Source: Pseudomonas koreensis (GTDB lineage: Bacteria > Pseudomonadota > Gammaproteobacteria > Pseudomonadales > Pseudomonadaceae). From it: a stretch of 64,000 bases of DNA. Below are positions 1-9,625 of this stretch, one piece after another. Each line of letters opens with the position of its first letter. The stretch's first letter is position 1. The position numbers and the translations under genes are program-made. The notes beneath the pieces were generated by a model. It did not search any database, had not been told where the DNA came from, and saw only the letters and a list, made by a program, of their open reading frames with translations. The stretch is from contig NZ_JALJWP010000001.1 of the NCBI RefSeq assembly GCF_024169245.1, forward strand, positions 2,729,501 to 2,793,500, read 5' to 3'.

Positions 1-2
1 TT

Positions 3-266
3 GCCGCGACCAATCCACAAGGCTATGCGGCCAACTGCGCGGCCGTGCGCGATGCCGATTTCCGTGAACAACTGGCTTCGATCAATGTGCCGTTGCTGGT
101 GATTGCCGGCAGCGAAGATGCAGTAACGCCGCCGTCCGGCGGGCATTTCATCCGCGACCATGTGCGCGGCGCCGAGTACGCCGAGTTCTATGCGGCGCAT
201 TTGTCCAACGTGCAGGCCGGCGCCGATTTCAGCGACCGAGTGCTGGCGTTTTTGCAGGCTCAGTGA
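3..266 (+). CDS. pcaD: 3-oxoadipate enol-lactonase, C-terminal part
   Basis: The reading frame is already open at the window edge, so only about 87 C-terminal residues are present. They show the end of an alpha/beta hydrolase: the strand 'VPLLVIAGSEDAVTPP' carries the acid residue (GSED), and 'AEFYAAHLSNVQAG' carries the catalytic His (AAHLSN). In this family the enzyme hydrolyses 3-oxoadipate enol-lactone to 3-oxoadipate in the protocatechuate branch of the beta-ketoadipate pathway, in the cytoplasm. The next gene, pcaC, starts 11 bases after the stop, and its ribosome binding site overlaps this stop codon. That is the normal pcaDC order and supports the call over a generic hydrolase. Confidence 0.9.
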   Translation, partial: AATNPQGYAANCAAVRDADFREQLASINVPLLVIAGSEDAVTPPSGGHFIRDHVRGAEYAEFYAAHLSNVQAGADFSDRVLAFLQAQ

Positions 267-276
267 GGAAGATTTT

Positions 277-669
277 GTGGACGAGAAACAACGTTACGAC
301 GAAGGCATGCAAGTGCGCCGCGCGGTACTGGGTGATGCCCACGTCGATCGCAGCCTGACCACGCTGACCGAGTTCAACTCGGAATTCCAGGAGATGATCA
401 CCCGCCACGCCTGGGGCGACATATGGACCCGCCCGGGCCTGCCACGGCACACCCGCAGCCTGATCACCATCGCCATGCTGATCGGCATGAACCGCGAAGG
501 CGAACTGAAACTGCACCTGCGCGCCGCGGCCAATAATGGCGTCAGCCGTGGCGAGATCAAGGAAGTGATCATGCAGAGCGCGATCTACTGCGGCATCCCT
601 GCAGCGAATGCGACGTTTCATCTGGCGGAATCGGTTTGGGATGAATTGGGTGTTGAATCCCGTGAGTGA
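277..669 (+). CDS. pcaC: 4-carboxymuconolactone decarboxylase
   Basis: A 130-residue protein of the CMD family, of normal length. It converts 4-carboxymuconolactone to 3-oxoadipate enol-lactone with loss of CO2, the step before PcaD. Visible family features are 'AWGDIWTRPGLPRHTRSL' and the C-terminal half 'HLRAAANNGVSRGEIKEV' followed by 'AIYCGIPAANATFHLAE' with its conserved Cys and His. I chose the GTG at 277 because AGGAAG lies just upstream and the protein then begins VDEKQRYDEGMQVRR as in relatives; an earlier ATG at 160 would lie inside pcaD. It is the last gene of the pca operon on this strand; REP elements follow. Confidence 0.95.
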   Translation: MDEKQRYDEGMQVRRAVLGDAHVDRSLTTLTEFNSEFQEMITRHAWGDIWTRPGLPRHTRSLITIAMLIGMNREGELKLHLRAAANNGVSRGEIKEVIMQSAIYCGIPAANATFHLAESVWDELGVESRE

Positions 670-687
670 TAGCGCCTGAACCGACGC

Positions 688-711
688 CTTCGCGAGCAGG
701 CTCGCTCCCAC
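688..711. repeat. Single REP element (GCGAGCAGGCTCGCTCCCAC type)
   Basis: One half-unit of the 'CTTCGCGAGCAGGCTCGCTC' type of Pseudomonas REP. The same sequence occurs as inverted pairs at 32166-32232 and 52131-52217. It lies just after pcaC. Confidence 0.85.
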
Positions 712-730
712 AGTTGGAATGCGTACCCGT

Positions 731-814
731 GTAGGAGCTGCCGAAGGCTGCGATCTTTTGATTTTGATTCTTTGAAAACAAGATCAAAAGATCGCAGCCT
801 TCGGCAGCTCCTAC
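731..814. repeat. REPIN (inverted pair, GTAGGAGCTGCCGAAGGC type)
   Basis: Two REP units in inverted orientation, the arm 'GTAGGAGCTGCCGAAGGCTG' and its exact complement, with a short T/A-rich centre. It sits between the convergent pcaC and porin genes and could form a strong hairpin in either transcript. The same pair recurs at 2326, 16312, 18214 and 24884. Confidence 0.9.
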
Positions 815-826
815 AAGGATCGGTGG

Positions 827-2086
827 TTACAGCAGGCTGATCGGGTAGCTGACGATCAAGCGGTTCTCGTCAACCTCGTTATTGCTGAAATCCCGGCGCA
901 TGGTTGAGTTGCGCCATCTGACGTTCAAGTCTTTCAACGTGCCGCTCTGCACCGTGTAGCCCAGTTCCGACTCGCGACCCCATTCCTTGCCGTTGGTGAT
1001 GGTCCCGGTGTGCACGTTGTCGCCGCTGATGTAGCGGTTCATCAGGGTCAGGCCGGGGATGCCCATGGCGGCGAAGTTGTAGTCGTGGCGCAGTTGCCAG
1101 GAGCGTTCCTGAGCGTTGTCATAACTGGCGTTGTAGCTGTCGTTGGCGAGGGTGCCGCCACTGGTGCCGTTGACCCGCATCCACGCGCTGTCGCCGGTGA
1201 GTTTCTGCAGGCCGACGTAGAAGGTGTTGCCGCCGTATTTGGCGGAAAACATCCCGTACCAGGTCTTGTTGTCGAGATCGCCGGCGCGGGCGCTGCCATC
1301 TTCCTTGCCGTAGAAAAACCCGAGGTTGGCGCCCAGCGTCCAGTCGCCGAGCGGCTGGCTGTGCAGCACGTTGAGGTACTGCTGGCTGTAGATGTCCTTG
1401 AGCTGCGCGTTCCATAAGCCGATCTGCGTGCGCTTGTCGTTGAACAGGTATTCACCGCCCTGGAAGTTGAAACGGTCAGAGGTGAACGCGGCTTTGCCAG
1501 TCATCGACATGTCGCTCATGCTGCTGTCGTCGCGCGGGCTGTTCGCGCGGAACTGGCCGCCATAGAGGGTCAGGCCAGCAATTTCCTTCGAGGTGATCTG
1601 GCCGCCACGGAAGGTCTGCGGCAACGAACGACCATCGTCCGAACGCAGAATCGGCAGCACTGGCATCCACTCGCCGACCTTGACTTCGGTCTGGGAAAGT
1701 CTGGCCTTGAAGGCGACGTTGGTGCGACCGAAGTTGTCCGCCGGGCGGCCGTCATGGTCCAGCGGCAACAACTGCGTGCCGCCCGTGCCCTTACCGCCAT
1801 CGAGCTTGATCGAATAAAGCCCGAGTACGTCCATGCCAAAGCCGACGGTGCCTTGGGTGAAGCCGGATTTGGCGTCGAGGATGAAACTCTGCGTCCACTC
1901 CTCGGCCTTGCCCTGGGTCTTGGTCGGGTTGGTGAAGTTGCGGTTGATGTAGAAGTTGCGCAGGTTGAGGTTGACCTTGGCGCCTTCAACGAAGCCGCTT
2001 TCTTCGGCGCTGGCTGGCAGGGCCAGACCGGCGACGGCCAGGGCGATCACAGCGGGCAATGCGTAGGGCACAGGGAAAACTGTCAT
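827..2086 (-). CDS. OprD-family outer membrane porin (BenF/PcaP-like)
   Basis: A 419-residue precursor with a signal peptide (roughly residues 1-27, 'AVAGLALPASAEESGF'). It has the 18-strand OprD-type barrel pattern of alternating polar and aromatic segments, and ends in 'LIVSYPISLL', a typical outer-membrane C-terminus. OprD-family channels admit small molecules across the outer membrane; the OpdK/BenF/VanP branch takes up aromatic acids. Its place right after pcaDC, on the opposite strand, is where pseudomonads keep a BenF-like porin, so an aromatic acid such as protocatechuate or 4-hydroxybenzoate is the likely substrate. That is inference from context. The start is the ATG ending at 2086, preceded by a purine-rich AGAGAGA. 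Confidence 0.88.
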   Translation of the reverse strand: MTVFPVPYALPAVIALAVAGLALPASAEESGFVEGAKVNLNLRNFYINRNFTNPTKTQGKAEEWTQSFILDAKSGFTQGTVGFGMDVLGLYSIKLDGGKGTGGTQLLPLDHDGRPADNFGRTNVAFKARLSQTEVKVGEWMPVLPILRSDDGRSLPQTFRGGQITSKEIAGLTLYGGQFRANSPRDDSSMSDMSMTGKAAFTSDRFNFQGGEYLFNDKRTQIGLWNAQLKDIYSQQYLNVLHSQPLGDWTLGANLGFFYGKEDGSARAGDLDNKTWYGMFSAKYGGNTFYVGLQKLTGDSAWMRVNGTSGGTLANDSYNASYDNAQERSWQLRHDYNFAAMGIPGLTLMNRYISGDNVHTGTITNGKEWGRESELGYTVQSGTLKDLNVRWRNSTMRRDFSNNEVDENRLIVSYPISLL

Positions 2087-2325
2087 GGACTTGGGTCTCT
2101 CTTGTTTTTTTAGGGCGAACGGCTGCGCTGTCGCGGCGGGTGCGGCGCAGGCGGGAAATGCTGGTTTGAGATGGAGCAGTGGCGGTCAGCCGGGCAGGGC
2201 AGGGCGCTGGAGCATGGTGTCGAACCTTGTTGTTATTGGTTTTCTGGGTCGAATGGTGAAGGGCCTGTGTGTTCGGATTCAATTGCTGAAAGCGGGTTTT
2301 GGGCGGTTATCGAACAGCAAAAAGC

Positions 2326-2400
2326 AAAGATCGCAGCCTTCGGCAGCTCCTACATTTGGAATGCATTTCCCTGTAGGAGCTGCCGGAGGCTGCGATCTTT
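2326..2400. repeat. REPIN (GTAGGAGCTGCCGAAGGC type)
   Basis: Inverted REP pair between the porin promoter region and the efflux operon terminator. The right arm has GGAGGC in place of GAAGGC. The rest of the 2087-2412 gap shows no gene; it must hold the porin promoter, but I see no clear -35/-10 or operator. Confidence 0.88.
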
Positions 2401-2412
2401 CGATTTTCAGGC

Positions 2413-2442
2413 AACAAAAAGCCCACCCAAAAGGGTGGGCTT
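2413..2442 (-). terminator. Rho-independent terminator of the efflux operon
   Basis: Perfect stem AAGCCCACCC / GGGTGGGCTT with a four-base loop. On the minus strand it is followed by a T run, 19 bases beyond the stop codon of the outer-membrane channel gene. Confidence 0.92.
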
Positions 2443-2460
2443 GATGTATTCAGCCGATGA

Positions 2461-3921
2461 TCAGAACAGCTTCATCTTCGGCGCTTCTTCTTTCAGCGGT
2501 TCGTTCTGCGCGGTCTGCGCATTCCAGCCGCCACCCAGGGCCTTGTACAGGTTGACCGCACTGGTCAGCTGCGCGAGGCGGTCGGTGATCAGCGCCTGTT
2601 GCGCGCTGAACAACTGACGCTGGGCATCGAGGAAGGTCAGGTTGCTATCGACGCCGATGCGGTAGCGACGTTCGGCCAGGCGGTAGTAATCCTGGTTGGC
2701 CTGAACGAAGTCACGCTGCGCTTGCAGCTGCTCGGTGTAGGTCTGGCGGGCGGCGAGGCCGTCGGCGACTTCCTGGAAGGCTGTCTGAATCGACTTCTCG
2801 TAATTTGCCACGCCAATGTCCTTCTGGATCTTGGCGTAGTCGAGGCTGGCGCGCAGGCTGCCGGCGTTGAAGATCGGCAGGTTGATCTGCGGCTGGAACA
2901 GCCACGTCCCCGAACCACCCTTGAACAGACCGGACAGGTCCGGGCTCAGGCTGCCCGCGTTGGCGGTGAGGCTGATGCTCGGGAAGAACGCTGCACGGGC
3001 CGCGCCGATGTTGGCGTTGGCCGCCTTCAGGTTGTACTCGGCCTGCAAAATGTCCGGACGACGTTGCAGCAGATCCGAAGGCAGACCGGCCGGCACGTCG
3101 CTGAGCAGGTCGTCGGCCAGCGGTTTGGCCGCTTGCAGGTTGGCCGGAATACCGGTGCCGAGCAGCAGGGTCAGGCTGTTTTCGTCCTGTGCAACCTGGC
3201 GGGTGTAACGCGCCAATTGTGCCCGGGCGTTTTCCACGGAAGTGCGCGACTGCGCCAGATCCAGCGCCGAAGCCACACCGACTTCGTTGCTGCGGCTGGT
3301 CAGCTTGTAGCTTTCTTCGAAGGCACCGAGGGTGTCCTGAGTCAGCTTGAGCAGTTCCTTGTCCGCCTGCCAGGTCAGGTAAGCATTGGCGACGTTGGCC
3401 ACCAGACTGATCTGCGTGCTGCGACGTGCTTCTTCAGTGGCGAAGTATTGTTGCAGCGCTTGCTCGCTCAGGCTGCGCACTCGACCGAACAGGTCGAGTT
3501 CGTAGGCGCTGACGCCGACGGTGGCCGAGTAGGAGCTGCTGATAGCCGACTCACCGGTCTGCGAGGCACGGGCCGGAACCCGCTGGCGGCTGCCGGCGGC
3601 ATTGGCCGACACCGCCGGGAACAGGTCGGCGCGCTGGATGCGGTACTGCGCCGCGTAAGCGTCGATGTTCAGCGCCGCGACACGCAGGTCGCGGTTGTTT
3701 TCCAGGGCGACCTGGATCAGCTGTTGCAGGGCAGGGTCATGGAAAAACTGCTTCCAGCCCTGTTCGGCAGCGGCTTGCGCCGGAGCCTGGGCCGGCGAAT
3801 ATGCCGGCCCCTGCGGGTACTGCCCTGCGACCGGAGCCTCAGGCTGCTGATAGTCAGGTATCAACGAGCAACCGCTCAGCACGAAGGCGGCGACTGCGAT
3901 GGAGAGTAGCGACTTGCTCAT
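2461..3921 (-). CDS. ttgC: RND efflux outer-membrane channel lipoprotein (TtgC/EmhC/OprM-like)
   Basis: A 486-residue outer-membrane factor of the TolC/OprM class. The N-terminus '[18 protein letters not shown]' is a lipoprotein signal with the lipobox LSGC (Cys18). Two OEP repeats follow, each with long helical hairpins that form the periplasmic tunnel. It completes the tripartite pump that expels antibiotics, solvents and aromatic compounds. Its ATG overlaps the stop of the inner-membrane pump gene (ATGA, 3918-3921), so the two are translationally coupled. P. putida calls it TtgC, P. fluorescens EmhC and P. aeruginosa OprM; sequence alone does not separate these names. Confidence 0.95.
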   Translation of the reverse strand: MSKSLLSIAVAAFVLSGCSLIPDYQQPEAPVAGQYPQGPAYSPAQAPAQAAAEQGWKQFFHDPALQQLIQVALENNRDLRVAALNIDAYAAQYRIQRADLFPAVSANAAGSRQRVPARASQTGESAISSSYSATVGVSAYELDLFGRVRSLSEQALQQYFATEEARRSTQISLVANVANAYLTWQADKELLKLTQDTLGAFEESYKLTSRSNEVGVASALDLAQSRTSVENARAQLARYTRQVAQDENSLTLLLGTGIPANLQAAKPLADDLLSDVPAGLPSDLLQRRPDILQAEYNLKAANANIGAARAAFFPSISLTANAGSLSPDLSGLFKGGSGTWLFQPQINLPIFNAGSLRASLDYAKIQKDIGVANYEKSIQTAFQEVADGLAARQTYTEQLQAQRDFVQANQDYYRLAERRYRIGVDSNLTFLDAQRQLFSAQQALITDRLAQLTSAVNLYKALGGGWNAQTAQNEPLKEEAPKMKLF

Positions 3922-6900
3922 TGGCCAGCCTCTTTAGGAGTTTCAGTAGTCTCATCCGCGTCGGTCTTTTTGCGCTGACCGATCGACGACACAGTAACGA
4001 AGAACAGTGGGACCCAGAAGATCGCCAGGATCGTGGCCGTGAGCATACCGCCAATCACGCCGGTACCGATCGCATGTTGACTGCCTGAACCGGCGCCGGT
4101 GGAGATTGCCAGCGGTACCACGCCGAGGACGAAGGCCAGCGAGGTCATGATGATCGGGCGCAGACGCATGCGGCAGGCTTCGATTGCCGCTTCACGCAGG
4201 GTGCGTCCCTGTTCATGCAGTTCCTTGGCGAATTCTACGATCAGAATGGCGTTTTTAGCCGCCAGACCGATGGTCGTCAACAGGCCTACCTGGAAGTACA
4301 CGTCGTTGGACAGACCGCGCAGACTGGTCGCCATCAGTGCACCGATGATCCCCAGCGGTACCACGAGCATGACCGCGATCGGAATCGACCAGCTTTCATA
4401 CAGCGCCGCCAGACACAGGAACACCATCAGCAACGACAGGGCGTACAGCGCTGGCGCTTGCGAGCCGGACAGACGTTCCTCGTAGGACAGACCGGTCCAG
4501 GAGATACCGACACCGGACGGCAGCTTCTTGGCAATCGCTTCGACTTCGGCCATCGCTTCACCGGTGGAGTAGCCCGGCGCCGGAGCCCCGAGGACCTCGA
4601 CCGCTTCCACACCGTTGTAGCGCGCCAGTTTCGGCGAACCGTAGACCCACTCGCCCTTGGCGAATGCCGAGAACGGAACCATGGTGCCTTCGGCGTTGCG
4701 CACGTACCACTTCTTCAAGTCTTCCGGGCTCATGCGCGAGTCCGGCTGGCCCTGCACGTAGACTTTCTTCACCCGACCACGGTCGATGAAGTCGTTGACG
4801 TAGCTACTGCCCAGCGCGATCGACAGGGTGTTGTTGATGTCGCTGATGGTGATGCCGAGGGCACTGGCCTTCTCGTCATCGATTTCCAGCTGGAACTGCG
4901 GCTCATCGTTCAGGCCGTTCGGACGCACCTGCGTCAGCACCTTGCTTTGCGCCGCCATGCCGAGGAACTGGTTACGCGCCTCCATCAGTTTTTCGTGGCC
5001 GATACCGGCACGGTCCTGCAGGAACACGTCGAAACCGGTGGCGTTACCCAATTCCAGAACCGCTGGCGGGGCAAAGGCAAACACCATCGCGTCACGGAAG
5101 CTGAAGAAGTGTTGCTGGGCACGCGCAGCGAGATTGAACACGCTGTTATCGGCGTTACGTTCGCCCCACGGCTTGAGCATGATGAACGCCATACCCGAGC
5201 TCTGCCCACGGCCGGCGAAGTTGAAGCCGGTCACGGTGAACACCGAAGCCACCGCGTCCGCCTCACCGCCGTCCTTGTTCGGACGCAGCAGGTACTCCCG
5301 CATTTCATCCACCACCACTTGCGTGCGCTGGGCACTGGAACCGGCCGGGGTCTGCACCTGAGCGAACAGAACGCCCTGGTCTTCTTCCGGCAGGAACGCG
5401 GTCGGGATGCGGGTGAACAGCCAGATCATGCCGACCACGATCAGCAGATAGGCCAACAGATACGGCGCCTTGCGGGTCAGCATGTTGCCGACGCCGCGCT
5501 CGTAGCTGCGCACGCCACGGTCGAAGTTGCGGTTGAACCAGCCGAAGAAACCTTTCTTCGGAGTACCGTGCTCGCCTTTCGGAATCGGCTTGAGCATGGT
5601 CGCGCACAGCGCCGGGGTGAAGATCAGCGCAACCAGTACCGACAGGGCCATGGCCGACACGATGGTGATCGAGAACTGCTTGTAGATCACGCCGGTGGAG
5701 CCGCTGAAGAACGCCATCGGCAGCAGTACCGCCGAGAGCACGAGGGCGATACCGACCAGCGCGCCCTGGATCTGGCCCATGGATTTCTTCGTCGCTTCCT
5801 TCGGTGACAAGCCTTCTTCGCTCATCACCCGCTCGACGTTTTCCACCACGACGATGGCATCGTCCACCAGCAGACCGATGGCCAGCACCATGCCGAACAT
5901 GGTCAGGGTGTTGATGCTGAAGCCGGCGGCGGCGAGGATGCCGAACGTACCGAGCAGTACCACTGGCACGGTCATCGTGGTGATGACGGTGGCGCGGAAG
6001 TTCTGCAGGAACAGGAACATCACCAGGAACACCAGCGCGATCGCTTCGACCAGGGTGTGCACCACGCCTTTGATCGACTCGGTCACCACTGGGGTGGTGT
6101 CGTACGGGAACACCACTTCCATGCCTTGCGGGAAGAACGGCTTGAGGCTGTCGATGGTGTTGCGCAGTGCCTTGGCCGTGTCGAGGGCGTTGGCGCCGTT
6201 GGCCAGTTTCACCGCCAGACCGGACGCCGGGCTACCGTTGAACTGGGCGCTGATCGCGTAGTTCTCACCGCCGAGGCCGACTTCAGCGACGTCTTTGAGG
6301 CGAACCTGCGAGCCGTCCTTGTTGACCTTGAGCAGGATTTCCTTGAACTGCTCGGCAGTCTGCAGACGGGTCTTGCCGATGATCGTCGCGTTCAGTTGCT
6401 GGCCCTGCACGGCAGGCAAGCCACCGAGCTGACCGGATGAAACCTGGACGTTCTGCGCGGCAATGGCGTTTTTCACGTCGACCGGGGTCAGGTTGAAGTT
6501 GTTCAACTTGGCCGGGTCGAGCCAGATACGCATCGCGTACTGCGCACCGAAGACCTGGAAGTCACCGACACCGGCGGTCCGCGAGATCGGGTCCTGCATG
6601 TTCGACACGATGTAGTTGGACAGGTCGTCCTTGGTCATGCTGCCGTCACGCGACACCACGCCGATCACCAGCAGGAAGTTCTTCACTGCCTTGGTCACGC
6701 GAATACCCTGTTGCTGCACTTCCTGCGGCAGCAGCGGGGTGGCCAGGTTCAGCTTGTTCTGGACCTGAACCTGCGCGGTGTCGGAGTTGGTGCCTTGCTC
6801 AAAGGTCGCGGTGATGGTCATGCTGCCGTCGGAGTTACTTTCCGACGACACATAACGCAGGTTGTCGATACCGTTGAGCTGTTGCTCGATGACCTGGACC

Positions 6901-7082
6901 ACGGTGTCCTGCACGGTTTGTGCGGATGCGCCCGGGTAGGTCACCTGGATCGCAATGGCCGGTGGCGCAATGCTCGGGTATTGGTTGATCGGCAATTTCA
7001 GGATCGAAAGTGCCCCGACCAGCATGATCACCAGGGCGATCACCCAGGCGAAAATCGGACGGTCGATGAAAAATTTTGACAT
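3918..7082 (-). CDS. ttgB: RND efflux inner-membrane pump (TtgB/EmhB/MexB-like, HAE1 family)
   Basis: A 1054-residue proton-driven drug exporter of normal HAE1 length. It starts '[17 protein letters not shown]', the usual first membrane helix. Twelve membrane segments and two large periplasmic loops are evident. The proton-relay pair is seen in '[17 protein letters not shown]' (two Asp in helix 4), and the RND signature '[17 protein letters not shown]' is in the second half. It forms trimers that capture drugs, bile-like compounds and solvents from the periplasm. Middle gene of the ttgABC operon, three bases after ttgA and overlapping ttgC by four. Confidence 0.97.
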   Translation of the reverse strand: MSKFFIDRPIFAWVIALVIMLVGALSILKLPINQYPSIAPPAIAIQVTYPGASAQTVQDTVVQVIEQQLNGIDNLRYVSSESNSDGSMTITATFEQGTNSDTAQVQVQNKLNLATPLLPQEVQQQGIRVTKAVKNFLLVIGVVSRDGSMTKDDLSNYIVSNMQDPISRTAGVGDFQVFGAQYAMRIWLDPAKLNNFNLTPVDVKNAIAAQNVQVSSGQLGGLPAVQGQQLNATIIGKTRLQTAEQFKEILLKVNKDGSQVRLKDVAEVGLGGENYAISAQFNGSPASGLAVKLANGANALDTAKALRNTIDSLKPFFPQGMEVVFPYDTTPVVTESIKGVVHTLVEAIALVFLVMFLFLQNFRATVITTMTVPVVLLGTFGILAAAGFSINTLTMFGMVLAIGLLVDDAIVVVENVERVMSEEGLSPKEATKKSMGQIQGALVGIALVLSAVLLPMAFFSGSTGVIYKQFSITIVSAMALSVLVALIFTPALCATMLKPIPKGEHGTPKKGFFGWFNRNFDRGVRSYERGVGNMLTRKAPYLLAYLLIVVGMIWLFTRIPTAFLPEEDQGVLFAQVQTPAGSSAQRTQVVVDEMREYLLRPNKDGGEADAVASVFTVTGFNFAGRGQSSGMAFIMLKPWGERNADNSVFNLAARAQQHFFSFRDAMVFAFAPPAVLELGNATGFDVFLQDRAGIGHEKLMEARNQFLGMAAQSKVLTQVRPNGLNDEPQFQLEIDDEKASALGITISDINNTLSIALGSSYVNDFIDRGRVKKVYVQGQPDSRMSPEDLKKWYVRNAEGTMVPFSAFAKGEWVYGSPKLARYNGVEAVEVLGAPAPGYSTGEAMAEVEAIAKKLPSGVGISWTGLSYEERLSGSQAPALYALSLLMVFLCLAALYESWSIPIAVMLVVPLGIIGALMATSLRGLSNDVYFQVGLLTTIGLAAKNAILIVEFAKELHEQGRTLREAAIEACRMRLRPIIMTSLAFVLGVVPLAISTGAGSGSQHAIGTGVIGGMLTATILAIFWVPLFFVTVSSIGQRKKTDADETTETPKEAGQ

Positions 7083-7085
7083 GGG

Positions 7086-8243
7086 TTACTCCCCTTTGCC
7101 GCCGGCGGCTTTGTCAGCTGCCTGTGCGGGGGCCGGGTTCTTGGTGCCGACGTTAGTCGCCTCGGTCGCTTTGACCTCGACGCCCGGTTTGACGTACTGC
7201 AGGCCTTCGGTGATCAGACGATCGCCGGCTTTCAGGCCGTCTTCGATCAGCCACTGGCTGCCGACGGTGCGGCTGGCCTTGAGCTGACGCAGCTCGACCT
7301 TGTTGTCGGCGCCGACGACCAGTGCGGTCGGGGTGCCTTTGAGGTCGCGGGTCACGCCTTGCTGCGGCGCGAGAATCGCTGCGCTGTTGACGCCGGCCTG
7401 CAACTGGGCGTGGACGAACATGCCTGGCAGCAGGGTGTGATCAGGGTTCGGGAACACCGCGCGCAGGGTCACCGAGCCAGTGGTCTGGTCAACCGAGACT
7501 TCGGAGAATTCCAGCTTGCCGTCGAGCTTGTACTGGCTGCCATCTTCCAGGGTCAGCTTGACTGCCGCGGCGTTGTCGCCGGCCTTCTGCAGACGGCCGC
7601 TTTCCAGTTCGCGGCGCAGCTCCAGCAGTTCCACCGACGACTGAGTCACGTCGACGTAGATCGGATCAAGCTGCTGAATCACTGCCATCGCATCGGCCTG
7701 ACCATTGCTGACCAGAGCGCCTTCGGTGACCGAAGAACGGCCGATACGGCCGGAGATCGGTGCGTAAACCTTGGTGTAACGCACGTTGATCTGCGCGCTC
7801 TGCAACTCGGCTTCCGATTGCAGACGGTTGGACAGGGCCGTGTCGTATTCCTGCCGGCTGACGGCCTGCTCATCGACCAGTTGCTTGTAGCGATCGGATA
7901 TCGACTTGGTCGAACGCAGGCTGGCTTCGGCGCTTTTCAGCGTCGCTTCATAGACCGATGGATCGATCTGATACAGCTGCTGGCCGGCCTTGACGTCGGC
8001 GCCTTCCTTGAACAGACGCTTGAGAATGATGCCGTTGACCTGCGGGCGAACTTCAGCGATGCGGAACGCACTGGTGCGGCCCGGCAGCTCGGAGGTGAGG
8101 GTAAAGGCTTGTGGTTGCAGGGTGACGACGCCGACCTGAGGGGGCGGAGCGGCAGGGGCCGCTTCTTCCTTTTTACATCCGCTGAGCAGCGATGCCAGGG
8201 CGACGGCAGTGACCAGAGCGGTAACAGCTGGCTTGAATTGCAT
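7086..8243 (-). CDS. ttgA: RND efflux periplasmic adaptor lipoprotein (TtgA/EmhA/MexA-like)
   Basis: A 385-residue membrane-fusion protein. The signal 'MQFKPAVTALVTAVALAS' ends in the lipobox LLSGC. The barrel-sandwich, helical hairpin ('LYQIDPSVYEATLKSAEA') and beta-barrel regions follow in the usual order. It bridges the inner-membrane pump and the outer-membrane channel. I chose the ATG at 8243 because GAGGATC precedes it and the signal peptide starts there; 12 extra residues upstream are not needed. First gene of the operon, transcribed away from the TetR gene across a 266-base shared control region. Confidence 0.95.
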   Translation of the reverse strand: MQFKPAVTALVTAVALASLLSGCKKEEAAPAAPPPQVGVVTLQPQAFTLTSELPGRTSAFRIAEVRPQVNGIILKRLFKEGADVKAGQQLYQIDPSVYEATLKSAEASLRSTKSISDRYKQLVDEQAVSRQEYDTALSNRLQSEAELQSAQINVRYTKVYAPISGRIGRSSVTEGALVSNGQADAMAVIQQLDPIYVDVTQSSVELLELRRELESGRLQKAGDNAAAVKLTLEDGSQYKLDGKLEFSEVSVDQTTGSVTLRAVFPNPDHTLLPGMFVHAQLQAGVNSAAILAPQQGVTRDLKGTPTALVVGADNKVELRQLKASRTVGSQWLIEDGLKAGDRLITEGLQYVKPGVEVKATEATNVGTKNPAPAQAADKAAGGKGE

Positions 8244-8332
8244 GAAGATCCTCGGGTCAGGCGCGCAAGGAGCGCACAAGAAGTGTGAAAGAGTAAAAAT
8301 CGGGCACCGGGTGGATAAGTAGCTTGCTAAGT

Positions 8333-8366
8333 AATATACTTACGTTCATGGTTGTTTGTAAACACC
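8333..8366 (-). promoter_or_regulatory. TtgR-type operator overlapping the pump promoter
   Basis: Read on the minus strand this is GTGTTTACAAACAACCATG then AACGTAAGTATATT. It matches, as I remember it, the P. putida TtgR operator core (TTTACAAACAACCATGAATG, TAAGTATA) almost base for base. TTTACA at 8358-8363 and TATATT at 8333-8338 are plausible -35 and -10 elements of the pump promoter, though the 19-base spacing is long. Repressor bound here would block both divergent genes. Confidence 0.85.
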
Positions 8367-8509
8367 TGCGCCGCGTACCCACCCTGTTACCAAAAGCGGC
8401 GCGAGGTTTGAAATTGTAGGCCGGGGAGCCGATTCACGAGAGATCGCCCCCTCTTTATTCAGCGGATAATCAGCCATCCCTGAAACATCCTGTTTGAGGT
8501 TTTACTGCC

Positions 8510-9142
8510 ATGGTCCGTCGTACCAAAGAGGAAGCTCAGGAAACCCGCAGCCAGATCCTGGAAGCGGCCGAGAAAGCCTTCTATGAAAGGGGGGTTGCCC
8601 GCACCACCCTGGCGGACATCGCGACCCTCGCCGGCGTGACGCGTGGCGCGATTTACTGGCATTTCAGCAACAAGGCCGACCTGGTCCAGGCCATGCTCGA
8701 CAGCCTGCACGAACCGCTGGACGAACTGGCCAAGGCCAGCGAAAGCGAGGACGAACCGGACCCGCTGGGCTGCATGCGGCAGTTGCTGATTCATTTGTTT
8801 CATCAAGTTGCACTGGACCCGAAAACCCGACGCATCAACGAAATTCTGTTTCATAAGTGCGAGTTCACCGATGAAATGTGCGATCTGCGCCAGCAGCGCC
8901 GGACGGCCAGTCTCGATTGCAACCTGCGCATCGGCCTGACCCTGCGTAATGCGGTGAATCGCGGCCAGTTGCCGGAAGACCTCGACACTGCCCGCGCGGC
9001 CATCAGCATTCATGCCTACATCGACGGCCTGCTGTACGGCTGGCTGTTGGCCCCGGACAGCTTCGAATTGCACGCCGAGGCTGAACGCTGGGTCGACACC
9101 GGGCTGGACATGCTGCGCCTGAGCCCGAGCCTGCGCAAATGA
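8510..9142 (+). CDS. ttgR: TetR-family efflux repressor (TtgR/EmhR-like)
   Basis: A 210-residue TetR protein of the AcrR/TtgR group. The N-terminal helix-turn-helix reads '[20 protein letters not shown]' and is followed by '[19 protein letters not shown]'. The C-terminal helices form the ligand pocket, which in TtgR binds antibiotics, flavonoids and other pump substrates and releases the repressor from DNA. It is divergent from the pump operon with the operator in between, the standard local-repressor layout. The start ATG has GAGG about ten bases upstream. P. fluorescens literature uses the name EmhR for this gene. Confidence 0.95.
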   Translation: MVRRTKEEAQETRSQILEAAEKAFYERGVARTTLADIATLAGVTRGAIYWHFSNKADLVQAMLDSLHEPLDELAKASESEDEPDPLGCMRQLLIHLFHQVALDPKTRRINEILFHKCEFTDEMCDLRQQRRTASLDCNLRIGLTLRNAVNRGQLPEDLDTARAAISIHAYIDGLLYGWLLAPDSFELHAEAERWVDTGLDMLRLSPSLRK

Positions 9143-9279
9143 AACAAAATGCGCAATTGCCCGGGGAGATGTCAATCAGCCGCCATGGCTGATGATCGCG
9201 GCGGGGAGTTTAAACCTAGCGAGCCATGCATTTTGTAGGGAAATTGTGTAGCTCTTGTGAAACCGTGTTTCGCCGCTTT

Positions 9280-9528
9280 CCCCTCACCCTAGCCCTCTCC
9301 CAGAGGGAGAGGGGACCGACCGAGCTGATCTTTCGAGTGACGCCGACCTGAAATATCCCGCCGAACTCGGGTTCTGAAAGCTCTGCAAATCGGCTCCCTT
9401 TCCCCAATGGCGGGACCGACCGGGTTGTTTGCTCAGGCCGTGCCGACCTGAAATATCCCGCCGAACTCAGGTTCTGAAAGCTCTGCAAATCGGCTCCCTC
9501 TCCCTCGGGAGAGGGCTGGGGTGAGGGG
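9280..9528. repeat. Long palindromic intergenic repeat with an internal 100-bp tandem duplication
   Basis: The ends are complementary: CCCCTCACCCTAGCCCTCTC at 9280 and GAGAGGGCTGGGGTGAGGGG at 9509-9528. Inside, the unit starting GGGACCGACCG and containing 'GCCGACCTGAAATATCCCGC' is present twice with a period of exactly 100 bases (from 9312 and from 9412). A related element is at 22905-23094 and half of one at 38299-38385. It fills most of the 9143-9568 gap; no gene is visible there. Confidence 0.85.
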
Positions 9529-9568
9529 CTACGTCGGGTGCCACGCAACAAATCTGAAGCCGAACAAC

Positions 9569-9604
9569 AAAAAGCCCCGGACTCTCACAAGTCCGGGGCT
9601 TTTT
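9569..9604. terminator. Bidirectional rho-independent terminator
   Basis: Perfect stem AGCCCCGGACT / AGTCCGGGGCT with loop CTCACA, flanked by A5 on one side and T5 on the other. It closes the minus-strand arsR-MFS-xenB operon and can stop plus-strand readthrough. Confidence 0.95.
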
Positions 9605-9625
9605 CATTTCTGCGCTACAGCGTGC

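Noticed and set aside
731..814. Insertion sequence or CRISPR-like repeats (all REP pairs)
   Set aside because: They encode no transposase, occur as inverted pairs of about 23-30 base arms, and lack regular spacers; they are REPINs moved by a transposase elsewhere.
4215..5807. Very long open frames opposite the efflux pump gene, and similar ones opposite the carboxylase (49725-51926)
   Set aside because: They are antisense shadows caused by high GC codon bias; their products are low-complexity Arg/Gln/His/Val mixtures and the sense genes are certain.
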